A program made the position numbers and the translations under genes. Positions 24,772 through 35,037 of a stretch of 35,037 bases of DNA are shown here, piece after piece. The DNA lies in NCBI GenBank assembly GCA_016946835.1, contig JACVTC010000103.1:645501-680537 (forward strand), read 5' to 3'. The notes under the pieces were generated by a model. It saw only the letters and a list, made by a program, of their open reading frames with translations, had not been told where the DNA came from and did no database searches. How positions within the stretch are numbered: the first letter of the stretch is position 1; each line of letters starts with the position of its first letter. Source of the DNA: Neocallimastix lanati (nom. inval.). Taxonomy: Eukaryota; Neocallimastigomycota; Neocallimastigomycetes; Neocallimastigales; Neocallimastigaceae.

Positions 24772-25269
24772 TCATAATAAACTAGTATTAATAGTATTAA
24801 TAAGAGATTGAACTTCGTTTATATTCGTCATGTTTGAACCTAAATGTAGAGCAAAAAAATATAAAAGCTTTGCTAATAATAATAAATGATTGAATATTAT
24901 GTCTCTTAAAAAAGGTAATGGAATCAGCCTATTGGCTAAGAAGCTGGAGAATGAGTATAAAAATTTATGAGCTTTATTTTCCATAAAGGCAAAAATAGGT
25001 GTGAGTGACAAATCGTTACTGAAAGAGATACCTAGATATGTATAAGTAGACTCTTTGGGAATGAAATAACATCCCAAGAGAAAACGTAGGATCTTCATAA
25101 GCCATGGTAATTTACAAAAACTGATAATAAAATTATTTGTAACAACATACTTAAAAATTCTATTTGTAAATTTTTTTTTTTAGTTATGATTTTTAGACCA
25201 ACATTGCATTAGAGAAATACCTCTATAATCACTACATTTGGAAAGATCATTATAAACCTTATGTATTTT
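24772..25269 (-). pseudogene. Reverse transcriptase remnant (LINE type)
   Basis: Two blocks are recognisable. Block 1 (minus strand, 25269-25180) reads KVYNDLSKCSDYRGISLM, the 'D..NYRGISL' motif near the start of LINE RT domains. Block 2 (25113-24772) reads IPKESTYTYLGISFSNDLSL, the YLGI motif that follows the RT palm/thumb, then an alpha-helical stretch with LPFLRDIIFNHLLLLAKLLYF and VQSLINTINTSLL before stop. The catalytic FADD region between the blocks is absent. This identifies a non-LTR element of the kind abundant in early-diverging fungi. It is non-functional. Confidence 0.75.
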
Positions 25270-25352
25270 TTTATTGCACTAGTTATTTACATGGTTAATT
25301 TTATTTTATAATTATTAATGATGATATAATATTTTGATAATCATGTCATTTA

Positions 25353-25384
<32 letters not shown>

Positions 25385-25442
25385 CTAATAAACGTTTTAT
25401 TATATATATATGTATTTTTTTTTTTTTTTTTACAAAGATAGC

Positions 25443-25600
25443 AATCTGGTTGAACCTGCCAGTTGTCAATATGATTTTCTCAAAGATTAAGCCATGCATA
25501 TCTTGGCTTAATCATTAAATCAGTTATAATTTATTTAATAGCACCATTACCACTACTAGGAAAACAGTGTTAATTCTAAAGTTAATTCATAACTTAATTA
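25443..25600 (+). pseudogene. Degenerate 5' fragment of 18S (SSU) rRNA
   Basis: AATCTGGTTGAACCTGCCAG at 25443 matches the universal start of eukaryotic 18S rRNA (xxTCTGGTTGATCCTGCCAG) with one change. TCTCAAAGATTAAGCCATGCAT follows at 25476. Then, after a deletion of roughly 40 nt, come ATTAAATCAGTTATaaTTTATTTaATAG and a decayed TGGTAATTCTAGAGCTAATACATG (at about 25568-25592). Similarity fades after about 25600, followed by an A-rich stretch (aaaacaaaacaaaac then A23, about 25636-25674). It corresponds to about the first 150 nt of 18S and is far too short and mutated to be a working rRNA gene. It is probably a retrocopy or transposed rDNA fragment. Confidence 0.88.
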
Positions 25601-25674
25601 TCAATGATCAACCTTTATATTTAAAGTTTAAAGCAAAAACAAAACAAAACAAAAAAAAAAAAAAAAAAAAAAAA

Positions 25675-26208
25675 TATTAGATTATAATTTTATTAAAATT
25701 ATATTATTATTATCAAATTATGTTATTATGAATATTTTTTTAAATTTTAATTTTTTTTTTTTAATCATAATATATACATATATTACATAAATATATAAAA
25801 ATTGAAAAATTAAAAAAAAAAAATTAAAAAAAAAATAAAATAAAACAAAATTAAATAAAATTAAATAAAATAAAATGGATTTAATGGATAGAATATATAG
25901 AAATTATTATTATTATTATTATTAATGCTTTTATTATTAATTTTTTTTTTTTTTTTTTTTATTCTTTTTATTTTTTAACTTTTATTTTTAATTTTTTTTT
26001 ATTATTATTATTATTACCATTGTTATTTATTTATTTTATTTTATTATTTATTTTTTTATTATTATTATTTTATCATTTTATTATTATTATTATTTTATTA
26101 TTACTATATTATATTATTGATATTTTATATATTTATTCATTTCATTAGTTTATATTGAATAACGAAAAAAAAAAAAAATTTGATTTTTTTTTTTTTTTAA
26201 ATGTCTTC
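25675..26208. other. AT-only DNA 3' of the RhoGAP gene
   Basis: Only A/T homopolymers, (TAAAA)n and (ATT)n runs. It is the presumed 3' UTR and intergenic spacer downstream of the minus-strand RhoGAP gene. No gene seen. Confidence 0.6.
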
Positions 26209-28398
26209 TTCAGGAGGAGTTTGGAAGAAATAATCCTCATACGTTATAATAATATCAATTAGTCTATTTTGATAAGGTGTATCTCTAATAATAGTTGTAG
26301 CCAATAAATTTTTATCTGTTGTTCTCGCTATTAAAGTTGGACTATTATCATATTATTATTATTTAGTAGAAGAAAAAGGAAGAAAAAAAAATTTTTTTTT
26401 TTTTGTCAATAAATTATTTAAATTTTAATAATAATATTATTAGTAATATTAATATTAATATTATTGTTTTATGAGGAAAAAAAAAATTATTAAAAAAAAA
26501 TTTACCCAAAAACAATAGCAAGATTATTAATAGCCATCTTATTCTGACTGCTTTCCTCTGATACTTTCTATATAATGATTTTAAAATGATTTCATTTATT
26601 ATTTATTATTTATTTATTTATTATTTATTATGTATTATGTATTATTTATATTATTTTTTTTATAATATTTATTATATATATTAACCTTTAAATGATTCAT
26701 TAGAAAGGAAAGTACATCATAGTTTACTTTTGGTAAATCATGAATTAATTCATAAAATTGTTGTAATCTTTGACCTTCATCATCAATTCCTTTTTTTTTT
26801 TTTTTTTTTTTTTATTGTTGATATTGTTATTGTTTAATTTGTTTTGTTTTTGTTATTTTATTATTATTATTATTATTATTATTTTATTTTATATATATAT
26901 ATATATATATATATTTTAACGAAAAGAAAAAAATAAAATAATAAAAATATTATTAATTATTTTATCATTAATATTTATTATTAAATATTTTAATTTCTTA
27001 ATATAAATTATACTATTTCTATTTTTTATACATAAATAAATATATATATATATTATAAATAAATGACCATTATTATTATTACTATTATTAATTATTTTAT
27101 TATTTCTACATACTCAATGCTTCTAAAAAGCTTTCATACATGCATGATGGTATTACAGTATCCTTTAATTCTCTAAAATATGATTTTAATAATGATGATA
27201 AAACAGGAATATCTATTTCATCATCATCAAAGTTTATTGTTTCACCTATAATTTATTATTATAATTTTAATTATTATTTTTATTATTATAATTAACATAA
27301 ATATATATATGTTTTTTATATAAATAAAATAAAAATAAATATTATATATATATAAATTTATAACATATATATTATATTATATAGGTTTTATTGATTGTAT
27401 ATTAAATATATATATATATATTTATAAATTATTTAATTTATATATAATATATTTACCCTTATTATATTGAGCTTTTAATCTATTAACAACAGAGGTATTA
27501 CCAGATAAACGATATATACCTTCAGTTTCAATTCCTTAAATAATAAAGTTAAATTATATTAATAATCAAATATTGAAAAAAAAAAAAAAAAAAAATAAAA
27601 TAAATAAAATGAAAATAAAAATAAAAATAAAAATAAAATAAAATAAAATAAAATAAAATAAAAATAAAAATAAAAATAAAATAAAAATAAAGTAAAAAAA
27701 AAAAATAAAAATAAAAATAAAAAAAAAAAATAAAATAAAATAAAATAAAATAAAAATAAAAATAAAAATAAAATAAAAATAAAATAAAATAAAAATAAAT
27801 ATATATATATATATATAAATATATATTTATATGAAAGTTTAAATTATTAATATAATAATTAAAAATTGAAAATATAAACCTCTTTTTTCAATTTCTCTTA
27901 TGCAATCCTCAACGATTTTTGGTATATTTGAACCATCTCTTTGAACTTGTTCTTCCAATGAACCACCAAATACGTTATATTCTATATATATTTATTTATT
28001 AAAAAAAATTAAAACAAAATAATTAACAATATATTAATTACAAAAATATAAGTTTATAATAATAATAATTATAATATAATGATTTATCATTCTATAAATA
28101 TATATATATATATATCCTTACCACTTAATAAATTGTTTTGAGAAGTAAATTTCTAATATAAATTAATATTTTATTTTTTTATGATAAATATTAAATAATG
28201 AATCAATTATTTAATGATTTTTAAAATAAATTAAATATATAATAAATAATGAATCAACAATTTAAATGTTAGTGATATAAATAAATATATATACTACCTT
28301 AGTAAATTTAATTCCAAATGTCTTCTTTGATTGTTTGGTAGGTTTTTCTTCATTATTATCAACTGCAAGATATTATATATATATTAAAAATTTTAATC

Positions 28399-28437
<39 letters not shown>

Positions 28438-29848
28438 TTTAAAAATAATTCAAAAGGTATATGTAATATATCTAATACCTTGAATAGGCTTTTTAGGCTT
28501 TTTCTTGGCTATATAAATACATATTTAGTTTAGTATAAATTAATTATATTACCAAAAAAAAAAAATTAAATTAAATTAAAGAAATTATTGAATATATTAT
28601 TGTATAATTAATTTATATATTTTATTATTTATAATTTGTATTTAATATTGTTATTTAGAATTTTATAATTATTAAATTAATAACTTACAACCACCATCTA
28701 TTTTTGCATATTCTCTCTCAAGCATATCAATAATATCTAATGTAATATTAAGTATTATATTAAATATAATATTAATATTATATAATGTTATATTTTATTA
28801 TATCAATAATAATTATGATAAAATTAATTTAAAGAATTTTTATAATTTTTACCTGAATCATTATCCTGTTCCTCATCTCCTGTATTCACAGAGTAACGTT
28901 TTATTTCTTCAACCCATGAATTGGAATCACTTTCATTATTACAAGTAAATGTTAAAATTTCATTTGTTGAAGAAGTAATATTTACAACATTTTTCTTTTT
29001 TTTTGATTTTTCAACTTGACAATTTTTTATACTAACATATTTTACAGGTAATTGTTCCTATAAAATATTTATTTATGTATTTATTTTTTTTTTTTTTTTA
29101 ATAATTTTCAAGTTTAAATATTTAAATATTATTATAAATTAAATAGATATAATATAAATATTAATATATTAATTAATTAATTATAAATAAGAAATATATA
29201 TATATATATATATAAAATTAATAATAAATATTTATTATCTTCAATTGATTAAATATAAATAAACTTACTGATAATGATCCATTAAATTTTTTATAAATTA
29301 ATAAAATACTACCACATAATATGACAAAGCATTGTTTCCAATGATTTTTTTCATAGGGAGATTCGTATCTTACACCTAAATCACCAGATTTTCTAAATTT
29401 CTTAGCAGGAAGATCAATTTGTATTTTATTATTTGTTGATGTTGCAACAACACTATCATTATCTTGTTTTATACTGTCTTGTTCATCCGATTTCTATTTT
29501 TATTTTTATTTTTTTTTTATTTATATATGTTTATTTATTTATATTTATATTTTTATATTAATGTAATAATATATATTATATTATTTGAATAAAATAAAAA
29601 AAAATGAAATAAAAAATATGATATAGATATTCAATTTTATTAAAAATTCAGTAAACTGATTTCAAATTATTAATTTATTTTAATTTTTTATTTATCGTAA
29701 ATATTAAAAATAAATAAAATAAATAAAATAATAATAAAAAATAAAAACCTTTGGTTTTTCCCAACTTGATTCATTTGTAAATTCGTTATAGTAATATATT
29801 ACACCCTCAGAAAAACCAGCTTTCCATCCAATAGGTAAATCTTTTTCC

Positions 29849-29920
<72 letters not shown>

Positions 29921-30977
29921 GAAAATAGAACATAATAATAAATTTTATTAATTGTATTTGTGAATAATCTTTTTATATATTACATATTCTTCAAGATTGG
30001 CATTATACACAGGGAATTCCCATGATGTTTCATTGGTTATAACATTTCTATAGTAATATTTACCAGAAGCATCATCATATTCTGTTACCCAATTTTCAGG
30101 AAGTTGATTATTTACTAAAGATGACATATCGATTCTTTCTTCATCTGGTGAGTCTTGATTAGGTGAGGATAAATTTTCGAAATTTTCATATGGATTAGCA
30201 TCTGAAGTAGGCGACATTTGAGGAATTGGTTCCTCCATTGCACCAGCATAATTGGTATCATTATTGGTATCTATCGTTGGTGTAGCAATTTCTAAATTAT
30301 TTGTTGATTGTAATGTGCTTCTTCTGGATTTGATACTTTCATTAACAATTTCGGTCTCTTGAGGAGTAACTTTAAAATAAAAAATTTTCATATCAAATAT
30401 TTTTATGTTAATTTATTGAGTATATGTTTAAGTTATCAAATATATATAAGCAAATAATAATAATAATAATAGCGACAACAGTAGTGATATTAATTATAAT
30501 TATAATAATAATAATATATAAAACAATAATATTAATAATAATAATAAAAGTATTAATAAAAGAAGCAACAATAATTATTATTTATAATATCTTTTATTAT
30601 TTATTCATAATTTAAAATATCTATATATATATAATTACTTAAAAACAAAAAAGTTACCTTCTCTAACTCTATTTGCCGGGAAAAAACCTTGAAATCCATT
30701 TAAAATACCTTCCCACCAATCATCATTTTCTTTACTAACAATTTTAATGTAATCACCCGTTTTGAAAGTTAATTCATTGTTTTCAATTGCCTTTTATTGT
30801 TATTGTGATAAATATATAATTAAAATAAATTTTAATAGTTTTAAATTTATTTTCATTAATTAAAATTTATTAAATAAATATTTAAGGTTTGAAACTATAA
30901 TATATAATACATAAATAAATATTAACCTCATAATCCCATTCAGCGCAAACATATTGAGAATTTTCAATATTTTGCAT
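26209..30977 (-). CDS. SH3-WW-WW-PH-RhoGAP protein, ARHGAP12/27-like (16 exons, 627 aa)
   Basis: Exons, all in phase: 30977-30927, 30790-30658, 30369-29984, 29847-29749, 29493-29269, 29057-28853, 28736-28689, 28508-28479, 28362-28298, 28152-28122, 27981-27880, 27534-27457, 27245-27114, 26789-26686, 26567-26506, 26341-26209 (TGA stop). An in-frame TAA three codons upstream supports the ATG. SH3 ~8-61 (AEWDYEAIENNELTFKTGDY, DDWWEG, GFFPANRV). WW1 ~151-181 (W155, W178). WW2 ~194-222 (W198, W219, P222). PH ~253-360 (WKQCFVILCGSILLIYKKF ... SWVEEIKRY). RhoGAP ~428-620: VFGG, IPKIVEDCIREIEKRGIETE, GIYRLSGN with arginine finger R467, LLKSYFRELKDTVIP, NKMAINNLAIVFGPTL. Predicted to switch off Rho/Rac/Cdc42-type GTPases at membranes and bind proline-rich partners; the specific GTPase is unknown. 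Confidence 0.92.
27585..27800. repeat. (AAAAT)n / (AAAATA)n array in RhoGAP intron 11
   Basis: More than 200 bp of plus-strand AAAAT and AAAATA units with two A-runs, within the intron between exons 11 and 12 (27879-27535). The intron is one of the two longest of this gene because of it. Confidence 0.9.
29850..29916. repeat. (ATT)n microsatellite abutting a splice acceptor in RhoGAP intron 3
   Basis: About 22 ATT units. On the coding strand this is (AAT)n ending AATAATAG directly before exon 4 (GAAAAAGATTTACC at 29847), so the repeat supplies the acceptor region in place of a pyrimidine tract. Confidence 0.9.
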
Positions 30978-31634
30978 TCTGTCTTATCTCCTTTTATTTT
31001 ATTATAATTTTTTAAATATAAAGAAAAAAAAAATAAAATTATTAATAAAATAATTTATATATAAAAATATAAAATATATGTGAAATTAATATTTATGTAT
31101 TTAAATATTTATATAAATTTATATATATATATATATATTTTTCTTTGACATTTTTCTTATTCCATTATTATGAAAATATTATTTATTTAAATTTTGTTAT
31201 AATGTATAATACACATTCTTTTGATTCATTTTTTGTTATATTTTTAATTTATTATATTTTATTTTTATACTTTTATTATAAATGTTTAATCCATTTCAAT
31301 AAATATTAATATAAATATTTTTATATTTATTTTTTGCTTTAACATAAAAATTTTAGCAATAAAAAAAATTTTTTAATATATGCATATATTATTGATAAAC
31401 ATTTGTATGAATTTGAAATTAATTATTTATTATTAATATTATTATTGTTATTGCTATTGCTATTATTATATTATTATTAATATTCTGAAAAAAAAATATA
31501 TATATATTTATATATATATAAAACTCTCTTTAAAGTCGAACATAAATATATTGATTTAAACACGGTTTATATGGATTTTCTTAATTCATATAAATAAGGC
31601 AATTAAATAATATATATAAGTATCCTTTTATTTA

Positions 31635-31668
<34 letters not shown>

Positions 31669-34003
31669 ATTCATTTTACTGCTATATTTTATACATTTTT
31701 ATTTCTATTTTTATTTTTTTATTATTAAAACAAGAGATTTTTAAGTTATATAATTGACCCTCACATCCTTTGGATAATTTTTACTATTTTTATTTATATC
31801 AATGCCCTTCTATTTGATTTATTATTGATTTTATTTATTGTTATAATCATTATTACAAATATTATTTACAATTATATTTATATTTATTCAGTCGATTATT
31901 GTTTTGAATTTACATATACTAAATTTTAAATTACATTTATTATAAATAATAATGAAAACAATACAAAGGTGTATATTTAATTTTAATTATTACATTAACA
32001 AATTCCTTATATTTTGAATATTATAGTTATTTATTTTTAAATAATAATTCTGTTTAAAAATCAACCAAAAAGAATAAAAGTTATCTATATTATTTTTTAG
32101 GCTGATATTAACAAGAATAATAAATTTTTGGCTAAGTTCGTGGGATTCAAAATATATGTATATAAAATTTTATTGATTTTAAAAATTTTTTATTATTTTT
32201 TTTTTTCCTTTTTTAAAAATATATTATGAAATTTAATATATCATATAAATTTATTATACATACAATTTAAAGATTTAATACATCATTGATATTATAAGTA
32301 AATATAATAAAATTTTATTAAATATATAATTATTTTCTCTATATTTAAAAATACATTATATAAATCAAATATAAAGTATTAATCCAATAATGATTTAGAA
32401 CATTTATAGTAATTTTCTGTAATTCTATAATTAATAAACTATAATTATAATCTATTAATAATAATTAAAAAAAAAAAAAAAAAAATACTAATAATTATTT
32501 TTTTTTTAAAAAAAAAAAAATTAATTTTTTATTTCATTATATAATTAACATAATCTTCTTATTAATTGTTTTATATTTTTAAATATATAATTTTAACTAT
32601 AAAATATTTATATAGATTTTCTTTAATAAATCTTAAATCATTATTATGGTTTTTATATAAATTAAATCATTATTATAACCTTGAATATTTTATTTTAGTC
32701 TAGAATTTATAAAAATTTAGCAATCAATAAAAAATTAAAACAATTACTAATATGAAATACTCAATAAATATGATTCTTTATATTAAAAAATAATAATAAT
32801 AATAATAATAAATATACATAATCTAAATGATTCATAATTAAAAAGGAGAATGTATCATGTTTATTATGTTTTAATAGTTTTAATGAATTAAAATATCAAA
32901 AATTCATAATAAATATATTAGTTTAATAAAAATATCTTATATTTTCGGATTATTATTTTTTTTTTAAAGTTTTCAGTACTAATTTCAAGTTAATTCAAGG
33001 ACTAGATTATTATTAGATAATTGATTAAAAATAAAAATAGGTGAATACTATGAATTTTAATATTTATAAAAATTTAGAGGTAACAAATAACCTATATGTA
33101 AAGATCAAAGTAATATTTTAATTATAAAAGCATAACGCAATAACATAACACACTAAGAATAATTATTATATATCGTTCCAAAGAATAATATGTCATTATC
33201 ATTTTTATATATATTTTTAAAAAAAAAAAAAATTTTTTTAAATAACGACACATATTTTATTATTATCTTCATTTTATATTTATACATATATACAAATTAG
33301 TCATACCAATAAATATAATATCCAAAGTATATATATATATATATATATTCAAAAAAAGTATATATATATTCAAAAAATAACAAAAATTATTCACTTAAAA
33401 TATGATTTACTGATTTTATATTTTTTTTCTTAAAACCTAACCATTAATATTTGTTTACTTTTTTTATATTAAAAAAATTTTAAAAAAATTTATAGTTTAA
33501 TTATTTTAATTACAATATAGTATTTAATAATTTAATAATTTTATTAATTAGTATATTTCTTATCATGTACATATTAAATATATATATGAAATTATAATTA
33601 ATATATACTAATATATATTTATTATATATTACATATTATACTAAAATAAATTACTAATATTATATAATAAATAAAGTTATTTATGTTGTGCTTTGGTGCA
33701 TGATACATCACACTAATTAATTATTTAATTAATAATAATAATAATAAAAAAAGATTATGAAAGAGTATAAGAATAATTAAAACAATAATAGAATTGAAGA
33801 ATATATATATATATTTTTTATTTACATATCAAAGATGAATATGACATTGTAATATAAAATTACACATAATAAAATAGAACAAAATAAAAATATATATTAA
33901 AAAATATATATAAATAGATTATAAATATATTTACAATATAATAAATATTTTTGTTAAATAAAAAAAAAAACTGTATTTTCTCTATTAAGTGGTGTAGATA
34001 TGG

Positions 34004-34049
<46 letters not shown>

Positions 34050-35037
34050 GTATTTTCTATATTTAGTGGTATTGATATTGAATAAAAAAATTATTCCTCT
34101 TCATTTGTTTCTATATTATAGAAAGTTTATATAAAGGTAACAAATTATAATATTCTTAACACATTATGGAAACAAATACTATATATATAAACGAAAATTA
34201 TTTTTTAAATAGTTTTATAATTAAAAAACTTTTTTTTTTATTTTATTTTATTTTACAATTGTAGTTTTAAAAATATTAAATAAACTTATAATTATTATAG
34301 ATTAAATTATTTTTTTTTAATACTTGTATTATGGAATTATGCAATATTACATTATTTCAAATAATAACAATAATAAATATTAGTTTAATAAATTATAATT
34401 AATGAAAAGAAAAATACCTGAAGTAAAAAGAATATATGCCTAATAATATAGAATTTGATTAAATATGCTAATATATTAAGTGTATTTAGTATTTTCAACT
34501 TTTTTATTCTTAATATTATGCAATATTAAAATAAATACATTTATATAATTATCAGTTTAATTATTAAAATTCATACAAATCTCAAAATTTATTTATAATG
34601 AACGAGAGAGACTCTATATCATATTATATATCCCATTTAATCATAAAAATAAATAATGATATTAAGAAAAAGTATAAAATGTTAAAAATAGTAAAATTTT
34701 AAAATTTTTTTTTTTTAAAAAAAATAAAAAAAAATTGAATATTTATTATTATTTAAATTAAAATTTAAAAACTTTAAAGTATAAAAAAAAAAAAGAAAGA
34801 AAGAAAAGAAAGAAATATAAATATTATAATTATTTAAATAAAATAAAAATAAAAATTATATAATAAAACAGTATTTTATTGATGATACATTAATAGCAAC
34901 TTTTATTAATAGTGAGTAGTTAAAAAAAAAAATATTTATAAAACTTATAATAAATAATTATATTTATTACAGTTTTATGCGTACTTTATATTAATACAAA
35001 TTATACTTTTAATACTAATAAAAAAAAAAACTATATT
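30978..35037. other. AT-only intergenic region upstream of the RhoGAP gene
   Basis: Four kilobases without a supportable gene. The proximal few hundred bases should hold the RhoGAP promoter. The rest is (AT)n tracts (for example 31120-31138, 31645-31668, 33330-33348), A/T homopolymers and short imperfect repeats. No tRNA, rRNA or conserved coding motif was recognised on either strand. A duplicated ~40-bp motif separated by poly(A) lies at 33961-34086. Confidence 0.6.
33961..34086. repeat. Duplicated ~40-bp unit with poly(A) spacer
   Basis: ACTGTATTTTCTCTATTAAG + TGGTGTAGATATGGTATA at 33970-34007 and ACTGTATTTTCTATATTTAG + TGGTATTGATATTGAATA at 34047-34084. Each is preceded by an A-run (about A11, then about A40). 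Unit plus A-run forms a tandem direct repeat of about 77 bp. Confidence 0.8.

Larger units (their letters stand above)
23434..25269 (-). mobile_element. Minus-strand LINE-like retrotransposon remnant with internal tandem duplication
   Basis: Read on the minus strand, coding-like reverse-transcriptase pieces (25269-25180 and 25113-24772) are followed by the tandemly duplicated block (24668-23871), another coding-like piece (23803-23590) and the terminus GTATTCTCTTCC-TAGTCTAA plus poly(A) (23465-23434). The terminus matches those of the plus-strand copies at 887 and 13987, which places this remnant in the same family. Much of the RT core is missing between the YRGISL block and the YLGI block, so this is an internally deleted dead copy. 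Its left flank is TTTATAATTAT. The same 11-mer occurs near 25305, but it is A/T only and weak as a target-site duplication. Confidence 0.7.

Noticed and set aside
23411-25315. Target-site duplication TTTATAATTAT for the minus-strand LINE remnant
   Set aside because: The 11-mer is A/T only and expected by chance in this DNA. The 5' border of the element is not defined.
26196-26209. RhoGAP C-terminus ending at the TAA at 26198-26196
   Set aside because: That frame is inconsistent with the exon 16 entry phase. Counting bases shows the frame ends at TGA 26211-26209.
34090-34140. Tiny minus-strand terminal exon (ETNEEE-stop after an ATATAG acceptor)
   Set aside because: No upstream exon with matching phase or composition could be found within the next kilobase.

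Overview
This is a nuclear window from a very A+T-rich eukaryote. Outside the exons it is almost pure A/T, with long poly(A)/poly(T) runs and many trinucleotide and heptanucleotide arrays. Exons are joined by short AT-only introns with GT..AG borders (typically GTAAGT/GTAAAT donors and TAG acceptors), and the proteins carry Asn and Asp/Glu low-complexity tracts. The base composition, kilobase-scale AT-only intergenic DNA, fungal-type NAR1 and decayed non-LTR retrotransposons best fit an anaerobic gut fungus (Neocallimastigomycota). That placement is inference; another AT-rich eukaryote such as a social amoeba is not formally excluded.

Three multi-exon genes, all on the minus strand, could be rebuilt exon by exon with consistent phase. 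(1) 11672-3513: a 3-exon UBR1-type N-recognin ubiquitin ligase, 2,402 aa, with UBR box, ClpS-like domain, RING and a C-terminal Cys/His-rich cap. (2) 18103-14615: a 7-exon NAR1, 507 aa, the hydrogenase-like cytosolic Fe-S assembly factor, with all eight expected cluster cysteines. (3) 30977-26209: a 16-exon Rho GTPase-activating protein, 627 aa, with the order SH3-WW-WW-PH-RhoGAP, a layout best known from animal ARHGAP9/12/15/27.

Between the genes lie debris and repeats. Positions 1-887 and 13409-13999 are two related 3' ends of a non-LTR retrotransposon. The first retains a decayed zinc-finger segment; the second is 5'-truncated, poly(A)-tailed and flanked by a 10-bp direct repeat. A minus-strand remnant (23434-25269) keeps recognisable reverse-transcriptase motifs and the same 3' terminus, and is split by a 402-bp tandem duplication. 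Next to it is a damaged copy of the first ~150 nt of 18S rRNA (25443-25600) followed by an A-rich tail. A heptanucleotide satellite with a 323-bp higher-order period occupies 21478-22315, with a smaller relative at 19600-19775. Positions 976-2130 look like a decayed protein gene of unknown identity. The last 4 kb (30978-35037) show no gene.

The three genes are housekeeping or regulatory (protein degradation, Fe-S maturation, Rho signalling) and have no evident functional link. No tRNA gene, CRISPR array or bacterial-type operon was seen.
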